A stretch of DNA of 64,000 nucleotides from Diplonema papillatum (taxonomy: Eukaryota; Euglenozoa; Diplonemea; Diplonemida; Diplonemidae), in the NCBI GenBank assembly GCA_030068145.1, contig JAPJBO010000050.1:434001-498000 (forward strand), given 5' to 3'. Numbering within the stretch: the stretch's first letter is position 1; every line of letters begins with the position of its first letter. Positions 1 to 9,400 of the stretch are shown piece after piece. Under the pieces are notes generated by a model. The model had not been told where the DNA came from. It made no database searches and saw only the letters and a list, made by a program, of their open reading frames with translations. Position numbers and translations under genes: made by a program.

Positions 1-10
1 GGCTCTTTAG

Positions 11-3000
11 TCCCGATGCGCGGAGACACACGCCTTCCCGCTGGCGAAACCGCGCTGGACACCCGCCAGCAGGTGCACGCAAGCAGCCCGCCGGCGTCAA
101 AGCGCCCTCGGACGGCGGGCGACCGCGAAGCGCCGACTGCACCGCCGGGCAAGCGAGAGGCGCGCGCCGCCGCCCGCGGGGAAGGCGAGGCGCCCGCAGC
201 GGCCGCGGGTGCCGGATTTCCGGCACCCGCGGCGGCGGCTTCGCTGTTCAAGTGGAGCTACCAGCACACGGGAAGCAGGCGGGCGGCGGGCGGCGCGGCG
301 GCGTCGCAGGCCGCCCGGGAAAAGCTCGAGGCCGACGTGGCCAGCAGCCTGGCCGCCGGCCGCAGGCAGCTCGAAGCGCTCGTCGAGCAGGCACGCTCGA
401 AGCCCGCGGCGGCAGACCCCTGCGGGGCTAGCCCATTCGAGGCCGGCTATTCGTGCGCTGACGTGCCGTTCGGCGGGTTCCTGCCTCAACCCGGGCCGGA
501 TCCCTGCAGTTCCATGCCCATGCCCCGCCTCCCTTCAGACGACGGGACTTTGGGGCACTTAGCAGACTTTGCCGAGCCAGGGAGGGCGGCAGGTCCGAAT
601 CACCTCGAAACTGCCGCCGAGCTTGAGACCGGTTGTGCGGCGGGTTCGGACGACGCGGGCATCCCCGGCGCTTCAGACATGTTGGCCTTCGGCGGGTTCC
701 TACCGGACCTGCCAGAGGCGGGACCGAGCCTCCCCTCGGGTGGTGGTGGTGATGGGGCGCTGCAAGCAACAGGCAGTCCAAACTCGCTCGTCGCCAAAGC
801 GTCTGCACACCAGCGGCCACTTTCCTTCGCGACCGAATACAACCAAAACCAGCTCGAATCAGCCGCCGAACAACGGACGCGTGCGAAGCCTGAGGCGGAG
901 CCTCACGGCATCGCCGGCTCACCACCTGGGCCGGATGTTTTTTCCGCTTCCGCTTTCGGCGGGTTTCTACCGCTTGAACTGTCGGATGCGGAGCCAGATA
1001 CCAGCAGAACGCCAGACATGTCGACCACTCCGCCTGCCAAAGCGAAACCCGGCAACAGCAGGGACGAGGCGTCCCGGGGTCTTTGCGCAGAACGACCGCC
1101 GTCGAGAGAGGAACCGGCACCGAAAGCAGGGCGGCAAGACTCGCCGAAATGCCAAGCGGCAACCCACGCCGGCGTGCCTGCCCTCAATTTAGAGCGGCTG
1201 CTGCCCTGCCGACCCGAGTCGCCGGCACCGTCGGAGGACTCAAGCGAGTGGGAGTCCGTGGAAGGGTGGCCTGCACCCGACGCGGGACGGAGCACGACGA
1301 TGCACGCGTCGGCACCGCTGGACCCCGCGCCAGGGCGCGGCCCCGTTTTGCCGGGGAGCAAGCCGCCTTTCGGACAGACCGGCACCGCCCACCCGGCGCG
1401 GCTGGAACCAGGCGCAACGGCGGAACACCCGACGACGGAGCCCGGAGCTGCAGCAGCGGAAACCCTGCCCCGAACGCTGGCACCGCCGGCGGGGGCCCCG
1501 GAAGAAAAGCTCGCGCCCAGCGCGAGCCGATCAGATGCGGCGGCACCCAGAGACGGCGGCGGGCGCAGCGAGCCCGAAGCAGCCGAAAACCAGCCCCAAA
1601 CGGTACCCCCGGCGGGGGACCTCGAAGGACGCAGCACGAGCGACACCGAAAAAGTGCAACAGCCGCCGGCTGAGGACCGCGAAGAAGTTGGCGGTGCGCA
1701 AGGCACCGGGCAAGCGAAGCGCCTCTCAGCCCACGACGCGACGCAGGCGGAAAGCGCGAGTCAACCCGAAGCGGCAGCATTCGACAGGGTGACCCCGAGC
1801 GACACCGAAAAGGTGTCCCAGCCGGCGGTCGAGGAACGCGAAGAAGGTAGCGATGCGCAAGGCACTGGGCAAGCGGAGCGACTCTCAGCCGACGACTCGA
1901 CGCAGGCGCAAAGCGCGAGCCAACCCGAAGCAGCAGCACCCGCCAGCGGAGGGGGTCGGAACCCGAGCGGCGCCGGCAACGAGGATCGCGGCGACCCCAG
2001 CAGCCCGCACGGCGCCGGGCAAGCGAAGCGGTTTTCGGTCGACGACGCGATGCAGGCGCAGAAGGACCGCCTCGACGCCCTCCGCAAGGCCGGCGCGCGG
2101 CAGACCGACGAGATGATCAGCGAGCTGCAGTATCTGCTCGACCTCTTCGGCATCCCGTACCTCGTCGCGCCCGGGGAGGCCGACGCGCAGCTCGGGGAGC
2201 TCAGCAGGCGGGGCCTGGTGGACGCCGTGGCGACCGAGGATTCGGACGTGTTTTTGTTCGGGGCGACCCGGGTTATCCGCGGGCTTCTCACCCGCTCGCA
2301 CCCAAGGAGCCAGGCTGACGGGAAACCAGCGCCGACGGGCTTCAAACGGGACGGGCAGCATGCCCACCGGAAGCGCCGGGCGACGGTCGAAGTGACGGCG
2401 GAGCGGGTGCAGCGGATCCTCGGCTTCGAGCGGCGGCACCTGGTAGCCCTCGCGATGATGGTCGGCAGCGACTACACCGAGGGCTTCTCCCGCGTCGGCA
2501 TCGCGACGGCCCAGCAGCTGCTGGTGGCGCTCAACTGCGAGGGGGGCGGGCCCCCGCGGGGCGACGACGAGGCGTACGTCGCGGCCGCCATGCAGCGGCT
2601 GGCCGACTTCGTCGACTGGGACGCCGCGCGGAAGGCCCGCCTGCGCGCCGAGGACGAGCGGAGGAAAAAAGACCGGCAGGCCCGCGCGAAAGCCAAGACC
2701 AAACAGCAGCAGGAGCAGCAGAAGACCCAGCAGACGTCCCAGCAGCGGGCAGAGCAAAAGACCCACCAGCAGGCGGCGGCCCAAGGCGCGCAGGGTCCTC
2801 CTTCCAAGGTTTCGAGGGCCGGAGACGCGAACGCGGCGGACGCGGAATCCTCGCCTGAACCCGAGGGAAGCCCTCTTTCTCCGGGCGACGTCCTGTTCGC
2901 CGGCGACGAATGCCTGCCGCACCCGGACGCAGGCGAACGGATCTACCCGTTTTTCAACCCGCCGACCGACTCGCCCGGGGCCGCCGCGGCCCGCGAGCTG

Positions 3001-3540
3001 ACGACGGCCGTGTCCGAGCACGTGATGGCCGCGCTGTCGGGCAGAAAGCGCGGGTTTACGCCGGCAGACCCCCACTTCCCCAACCCGCTGGTCTTCCGGG
3101 CGTACCTGAGCCCGCCCGTCGACGCCAGCGACGAGGAGTTCTCGTGGGGGTGCCCCATGTGGGCGCAGCTGACCGAGTACGCGGTGGAGCGCGTCGGGAT
3201 GGAGCCCGGCGAGGCCGAAAAAGCGGTCACGCGGCTGCAGTTTCGGACCCGCTTCGGCTCGTTCCCCGCCGTGCGCCGCCCGGTGTCGTCGCCCAGGGAG
3301 CCGGGGCCCGGCGCCGTCGTCGTGGCCGCGTTCATCAAGACCGCCCAGGGCCGCGGGACGCACGCCGACATCGCCGTCCTCACGCAGTTCCTCTCCTCGA
3401 AGCCGACCCTCTCCGGGTCCGGCAAACCCATCGAGCCGTCGTTGCGCGCCATTCTGACAGCGATAAAAGAGTATCCCCAGATACCCGTGCCGCAAAGGAC
3501 CGGCACGCTGGAGGATCTGCCACCGATGTGCGAGAAATGA
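11..3540 (+). CDS. ERCC5: XPG/Rad2-type structure-specific endonuclease, 3' part (5' end outside window)
   Basis: Nucleotide-excision-repair nuclease of the XPG/Rad2 branch of the FEN1 superfamily, expected to cut 3' of the lesion bubble in the nucleus. A CTTTAG acceptor at 5-10 opens the exon, which stays open to a TGA at 3538-3540. The I-domain lies around 2110-2500: LFGIPYLVAPGEADAQL with acidic metal ligands, then TEDSDVFLFG, and the helix-hairpin motif GSDYTEG near 2464. After it, FPNPLVFRAYL and EEFSWGCP match the conserved tail of XPG/Rad2 rather than FEN1, EXO1 or GEN1. Before the I-domain is a ~690-residue low-complexity spacer with three copies of an AFGGFLP-like block and ~50-residue tandem repeats around SDTEKV and GTGQAKRLS. 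XPG proteins usually have a long spacer here. The N-terminal nuclease half must lie upstream of the window. The gene is strongly GC-rich. Confidence 0.82.
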
Positions 3541-3585
3541 TTCTTCTTAACGACGAACCCGCGGTCGTAGCCGGAGATCTTCGCT

Positions 3586-4161
3586 GCACCCGGACGCAGG
3601 CGAGAGGATCTACCCGTATTTCAACCGGCCGCCGCGGCCGTGTCCGAGCACGTGATGGCCGCGCTGTCGGGCAGGAAGCGCGGGTTTTCGCCGGCAGACC
3701 CCCACTTCCCCAACCCGCTGGTCTTCCGGGCGTACCTGCGCCCGCCCGTCGACGCCAGCGACGAGGAGTTCTCGTGGGGGTGCCCCATGTGGGCGCAGCT
3801 GACCGAGTACGCGGTGGAGCGTGTCGGGATGGAGCCCGGCGAGGCCGAAAAAGCGGTCACGCGGCTGCAGTTCCGGACCCGCTTCGGCTCGTTCCCCGCC
3901 GTGCGCCGCCCGGTATCGTCGCCCAGGGAGCCGGGGCCCGGCGCCGTCGTCGTGGCCGCGTTCATCAAGACCGCCCAGGGCCGCGGGACGCACGCCGACA
4001 TCGCCGTCCTCACGCAGTTCCTCTCCTCGAAGCCGACCCTCTCCGGGTCCGGCAAACCCATCGAGCCGTCGTTGCGCGCCATTCTGACAGCGATAAAAGA
4101 GTATCCCCAGATACCCGTGCCGCAAAGGACCGGCACGCTGGAGTAAGGATCTGCCACCGAC
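3586..4161 (+). pseudogene. Tandem duplicate of the XPG-like gene 3' end (non-functional fragment)
   Basis: This stretch repeats 2917-3520 almost base for base. I count about seven substitutions across the aligned ~500 bases and one ~45-base deletion near its left end. It lacks the nuclease I-domain, has no start of its own, and ends with an early TAA at 4144-4146 where the parent reads on to the MCEK terminus. The 3' flank of the parent (3541-3585) forms the junction between the two units, so this is a direct tandem duplication and not a retrocopy. The copy is interrupted at 4161 by the foldback element and resumes at 5290. Confidence 0.85.
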
Positions 4162-4440
4162 GGGTCATTTCCCATTTTAGTACATACCTCTTAGAGTTAC
4201 CCAAGATAGTACATGTTTCCTTAGAGTTGCCCATTATAGTACACACACTTGAAACTCCTGGAAGGCCCCCAGAAATGCAAGAAAAATGCACAGAAACCGT
4301 AGTTTTTGCTTTTTCTTCGTTTTTTTTGAGAGACCCCCCTTTCCCCAGCCGTGGCCCAGGCACGGGCTGCTGGTTGGGTGAAATACCAAAAGAGTACGGT
4401 TTCCTGACTCGGACCTGAGTTTGTGCCCAAAACTTGAGTT

Positions 4441-4674
4441 CCAAACTTGGGTCCCAAACTTGGGTCCCAAACTTGGGTCCCAAACTTGGGTCCCAAACTT
4501 GGGTCCCAAACTTGGGTCCCAAACTTGGGTCCCAAACTTGGGTCCCAAACTTGGGTCCCAAACTTGGGTCCCAAACTTGGGTCCCAAACTTGGGTCCCAA
4601 ACTTGGGTCCCAAACTTGGGTCCCAAACTTGGGTCCCAAACTTGGGTCCCAAACTTGGGTCCCAAACTTGGGTC
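4441..4674. repeat. 13-bp tandem satellite, about 18 units, in the core of the foldback element
   Basis: The unit CCAAACTTGGGTC is repeated head to tail with almost no variation. It is nearly palindromic (CCAAACTTGG). Because 13 is not a multiple of 3, all frames stay open on both strands, which creates spurious ORFs with a WDPSLGPKFGTQV-like pattern. Degenerate relatives (ACTTGGAC) continue at 4833-4870. Confidence 0.95.
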
Positions 4675-5039
4675 TCAAACGCGGTGCACCGTGCTGCACG
4701 CGAGGAAAACCCGGCTGAGGGGAATTGATGCCTGTTGTGTTTCAGTTTTTGATCGGCATGGCAGCAAACCTTGCCATTTTGGTCCTTGATTCGATGAGAG
4801 TCTGGATTTGCTAACCGAACCTGGTTCTGCAGAAACTTGGACACAACTTGGACTCAAAACTTGGACCCGCACTCAAGTTAGAACAAAGTACTCTTTTGGG
4901 CACAAACAGGAAAAGGTGCTGTTTTGGGCACAAACTCGGGAAACGTACTGTTTTGGACCTTATCCCAGCCTCGTTTTGCCCGGGCTTCGTTCCGCCCCAC
5001 AGGACAGAACAGAACAGGATAAGAGACCGTACCAGAGCA

Positions 5040-5285
5040 AAACGTACTATCATGGACAACTCTAAGGAAACATGTACTATCTTGATCAACTCTAAGGAAA
5101 GATGTACTATCTTGATCAACTCTAAGAAAAACCGTACTATCTTGGGATGTACTATAATGGGCAACTCTAAGGAAACATGTACTATCTTGATCAACTCTAA
5201 GAGGTATGTACTATACTGGGTACCTCTAAGGAAACATGTACTATCTTGATCAACTCTAAGAAAAACCGTACTATCTTGGGTATTG
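5040..5285. repeat. ~29-bp direct subrepeats in the right arm of the foldback element
   Basis: There are about nine units centred on GTACTATCTTG and separated by AACTCTAAG(G)AAA. Two or three inverted counterparts occur in the left arm at 4170-4245. Confidence 0.9.
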
Positions 5286-5289
5286 ACTC

Positions 5290-5350
5290 GCCACCGACTG
5301 GTTCTTCACAACGATGAACCCGCGGTTGTAGCCGGAGATCTACACTGCCG
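5290..5350 (+). pseudogene. Continuation of the duplicated XPG 3' flank beyond the foldback element
   Basis: The segment from GCCACCGAC through GAACCCGCGGTTGTAGCCGG matches the parent 3' flank at 3516-3588. It shows where the interrupted duplicate resumes. At its right end CTGCCGCACC resembles the start of a further unit (compare 2916). Confidence 0.7.
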
Positions 5351-6441
5351 CACCACCAATCTTCGTCCCAACAACGGCCCTCTGCAATGCCCACCCATCG
5401 CCCGTGAAAGGTAGTCAGGTACGTAAGGAACAAGCAAGTGAACGGAGCAGTTCCCGAGCCCCCTGGACCGCGTGGTCCCCCCGGCGTATTTGCAAGCATC
5501 CGGCGATAGCGACATGAGACATCTTCTCAACAGAGAGCAAGCAAGACGCAGGCACAGGAGGTTTGCGCCTGTAAAACAGCAAGTGCATGTAACAATACGT
5601 GGTTTTCATGGGGAAGAATTCGCGCGAGCCCGTTGATTCTATCATTCTGGCGCCTTCACTGTCTCCGCAGCCTGAACACCACCTGAGGGGATACTGTCGC
5701 ACGCCCCCTGCTTTTTTTGCCCGCATTTGCGCCGAGACTTCACCCACACCGGCACTTCGGCGCAGTGCAAGCAAATGTTCTGTGTGCCTTCCACGCGAGC
5801 GACGGCGGCGCTCAGAAAAAAAAAAAAAAAAATACCGCACCTCCCGACACTACCTCTCTGGCTCGTGCCCCTTTCTTCCCATCACCTAGCCTTCTGCTAC
5901 GGGGCTTGCAGGTGAGTTCCCGCTGTGCTTGCCCTGCGGATTCCCGGTTGTTTCTAAGCCTCGGAGCAAAAACCGGGTTTCACATTTCTTCCGTTTTGAA
6001 CCCTGCTGGTGCATCTGTTTGAAGCTTCGAAGAGGGGAGGCACCCACTAGATGTGAAGCGCGATGTGGTCCTTGGAGTAGAACGCCCCTGAGGCCCCCTG
6101 GCGCGGAGGTGTTTGGAAGCGGTTCAGCGCAACAAGACGTCCAATTCTCAAAGGAGGCAAAGTGCTGCAGACCGCCCGAAACATAGATGAACCTGAATTC
6201 AGTGCCGAGAGCAGGCGTCCGGCAAAAAGCAAAACGCTCGCTTTGTAGTCGTATTGGTGCCTTCCCCATCTAGCCTCAGTCGAAATACGCACCGGGCGGT
6301 CGAGCACATCCATCCCCACCCCAACTAGGACTAAGCACCTGGCCGACAGAGCGGTTGGGCAGGGGGAGGGTGTCGAAGACGCCTGTGTAGCAGAGTCGAA
6401 AGAAGAAGAAGAAAAAAAGAAGAGAGCAAAGAACAGACGCC
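5351..6441. other. Upstream region of the GCN1-like gene, no gene recognised
   Basis: No supportable coding region is seen. A run of A near 5815-5833 and a degenerate copy of dispersed repeat family A (about 5990-6300) are present. The last ~90 bases before the GCN1 start are purine-rich (GAAGAAGAAGAA around 6400) and end in AACAGACGCC just before the ATG. That AG could be a trans- or cis-splice acceptor, but nothing proves it. Confidence 0.5.
5990..6300 (+). repeat. Dispersed repeat family A, copy 1 (degenerate)
   Basis: The copy shares ordered blocks with copies at 10040 and 22725: AAAGGAGG, GTGCTG, GAACCTGAATTCAGTG, CTTTGTAGT and CCCCATCTAGCCT. It is more diverged than copies 2 and 3. Confidence 0.7.
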
Positions 6442-9400
6442 ATGCGGCGAGCCAAGATCCTCAGCGCGCTGACGCATCGCAGCCAAAAGGCGCGCATCGA
6501 CGAGATCGAGGGGACCCTGGTGCCTTTGATCAAAGGGCGGAACGAGGCCCTCGCGACGGGCGACGTGAAGGGGATTGTGAGCGTGATCCTCGAGGCGCTG
6601 AACGGTCCCGCGAATGGCAAGACGGACCGCCGGCTTGTGGAGCTGCTGGAGGTGATCGGCGGCTACGTGGCGGTCGCGCCGGACGACGAGGCCAGCGCGG
6701 AAAAAGCGGACGAGCTGTGCGCAGCGGTGCTCGGGTTCTTCGAGAAGATCGAGGCGCCGAACAAGGTGCACGCGCGTGCGCTGCGCTCGCTGCTGCGGGG
6801 CGTCGTCGGCGAGCAGGGGGAAAACGTGCTCGCGTCGCTGCGGTACACACGGCCGCGGCCGAAGCAGTCGCTCACCGGGAAGCAGCGCAAGGCGAACGAA
6901 GAAGCGCCCCGCAACCCGGACGAGCCGCGGCCGCCGCACCAACACCACCGCGGCCTGCAAGCCGCCCGGCAACGGGCCGCCGCCGTCATGAAGAAGGAGC
7001 ACCCCAAAAGGGTCCTGCAGCTGATCGTCTCGCTTGCCGCCGAACAGCTCGTCAGCGCGTACGAACTCGCCGGTTGGCTGGCAGGATTCTCGTCGATCGT
7101 CCCGCACGTGCTCGCCCTCGCGGAGGCGAACAAGGGCCAGGCCGCGTACCTGCCTATGTGCCTCGCCATTGAGCTCGCCGCTCACCGCGCAGCTTCCGAC
7201 AAAGACGGAAGCAAGCACGAGCTCATCGCGTTCAACTCGATCGAAAAGCGCGCGGAACGCACGGCCGCGGTGGTCGCGGCGTGCGTGAAGGTTCCCGCCC
7301 ACAAGGTGTGGAGCTACGCCTTGAAGATGTCCGAGGAGAAAGGAGTCCGCCTGGGCGACCGAGAGTGCAACGAAGCGGCGCAGAAGGCGTTCTCCGAGAT
7401 GGCCGGCGAAGCGAAGCGCGCGATCGAGAGCGTGCTGCCGGCCCTGTCGCCGTGCTTGGCCCTGTTCCAGGACCACGTCGATTCCGCCATTTCGAAGATC
7501 CTGCAGCCTTTGGTCGAGCCGACGATGAAATCCCTCCGCGACGCGACCCTTCGCTCTGAGGCGGAGTCGGCGATGACCAGCATCCTGCGGTACGTTCCGG
7601 ACGTCGACCTCCGCAAGTCGATCATCCAATCGCTCTGCGCGCTCCTGAAAGACGCGAAGTCGGTCGAGGAGCGGGTGATCGCCATCGAGGCCCTCAACAA
7701 AGCGACCCCGTCCATGTTCCAGGACGGCGACGCGTCCCGAACCCGCGACTCCGCGAAGATCGTGGCCGAGGTCATCTACCCGGCCGTCAAGCAGCACGCG
7801 TCCGGCCCTCCAGGGCTCGAGCTGCTCAAAACGTGCATCTCCCTGTCGAAGTCCCTCCCGGACTACCTCGCGGCCACGCTGAAGGACGCATTGCAGGTGC
7901 GGATTTCCCCTTCCCTCGATATCTTCTGGTGTCTAACAAATGCAATTCGTCTAGAAACAACCAGCGATCGATTGGCAGCGTGCAATCCTCGCTCCTGCTA
8001 GATCCGGTGCACACAAAAAGAGCCGTAAGTGAGAATTCCTGCGGACCGAGTACTCTTGCAGTCACTGTCTCGGGGTAGAAGCCGCGCGAGAGACAAATGT
8101 CCTGATCCCGATTCTGGTTGTGGTTTGAAAGTGTCACAACCTCGCACCAACGCCTGTGAATTGCTCTGGTGAAAAGAAGCACGCATCAGCGCTGCCAAAC
8201 TTTTGAACTTGCGTCGTGATGAGGATCGATGATTGCAATTATTCTCCTTGAATGAGGAATGTCTAGTAGGCGCAAGTCATCAGCTTGCACTGATTACGTC
8301 CGCCATTTGTACACACCGCCCGTCGTTGCTACCGATTGGCTGTGGGATAGAGCTTGGGAGAGGGAAGCTCGTTCTTGGCAACAAGTTCAGCGCCCGAATC
8401 CGAGCAATGTTTCTCAGCTAGAAGAAGCAAAAGTCGTAACAAGGTTGCTGTAGGTGAACCTGCAGCAGGATCATTACCAAAGTTTCCGGTTCCTTAAAAA
8501 GCTGCACGAAGACAGACGACGTCAGATACGATACGTACACCAGAATACGATACCTTTAAGGAACCCGTTGGACGATGGTCACCCGGAGGCCTAAAACCCC
8601 AGGTGCTCAAGCGAACTTTTACTCTAAACAAAATCAGGCCACCGACGACACGACGAAGCACCGAGCGCTCATGATCCTGCCCTTCGTGCCCGCCGCCGAC
8701 AGCAGCAAGCTGAAGGACGTGCAGTCCACGCTCGGGAAGCTGTGCGCGGAGGCCGAGAAGAAGCTGCCCTCTCGGTTTTCGGCGCTGCTCGCGCTGTCCG
8801 CGGTCGACATCGGCGGGACCGAGAAGTGGTACACCGAGGGCTGCCTGGGCACGACGCCGTACCTGTTCTCGCTCGACAACCTCAAGCGCGCGTCGGAGCC
8901 GTGGCAGCTGGCCGCGGCGGTCGAGAGCTGCACGCGGTTCCTGCCGCCGGCGACCGCCAAGACGGGCACCCCGCCCAAGTTCAACGCGGCCCAGGACATC
9001 GGGCCCCTGCTCGGGCTCGTCCTCCTCGCCACGCACCCGCGCAGCGAAGTGCGGCGGGGCGCCTTGGCCGCCATCAGCGCTGCCATCGACGCCGACAAGA
9101 CGCTCGCTGGCCACTTTTGGACGGCGTTTGTCATCGCGATGTGGATGCCGTCCCTGTCCCTTTCCGCGCCGGCGGCGGGTGCGGTGGCTGAGAAGAAGGA
9201 GGCGAAGGCGGCGAAGCCAGCGGCGAAACCCGGGGGGAAGAAAGCGGCGAAGGGCTTCGTCATCCCGCCGCACCCCGGCATGGCCGGCGGCGCGAAGGAC
9301 GCGAAGAAGGACGACAAGAAGGCGGCCGCGGCCGAGGTGCAGTCGCACCCGTTCATCCTCGACGAGAAGGCGGTGAAGGCCGGCGCCGGGCGCATGCCGC

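Larger units (their letters stand above)
4162..5289. mobile_element. Foldback transposon-like element, 1128 bp, with 9-bp target-site duplication
   Basis: The element is bounded on both sides by the direct repeat GCCACCGAC (4153-4161 and 5290-5298). Its ends are inverted: GGGTCATTTCCC at the left and, reverse-complemented, GAGTCAATACCC at the right. The terminal arms contain ~29-bp subrepeats built on TAGTACAT and CTTAGAGTT at the left and on CTCTAAGGAAACATGTACTA at the right, so the arms can pair over much of their length. A second inner inverted pair lies at 4386-4436 and about 4880-4960 (both contain TTTGTGCCC or its complement). The centre is a 13-bp satellite. No transposase ORF is present, so it would have to be mobilised in trans. 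Removing it restores the continuity of the duplicated XPG 3' flank. Confidence 0.8.

Noticed and set aside
1885..3495. Minus-strand ORF of 536 codons across the XPG-like gene
   Set aside because: Shadow of the GC-rich coding strand with no domain; the + frame carries all the conserved nuclease motifs.
3640..4146. Open frame over the duplicated XPG end as an independent gene
   Set aside because: It lacks a start, promoter and nuclease domain, and is a nearly identical fragment of the parent.
4447..4844. Several ~90-200 codon ORFs on both strands with a repeating GTQVWDPSLGPKF pattern
   Set aside because: They are produced by the 13-bp satellite, which keeps all frames open.
6331..7797. Minus-strand ORF of 488 codons opposite GCN1 exon 1
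   Set aside because: Arg/Val/Leu-rich antisense shadow with no recognisable domain; the + frame is GCN1.
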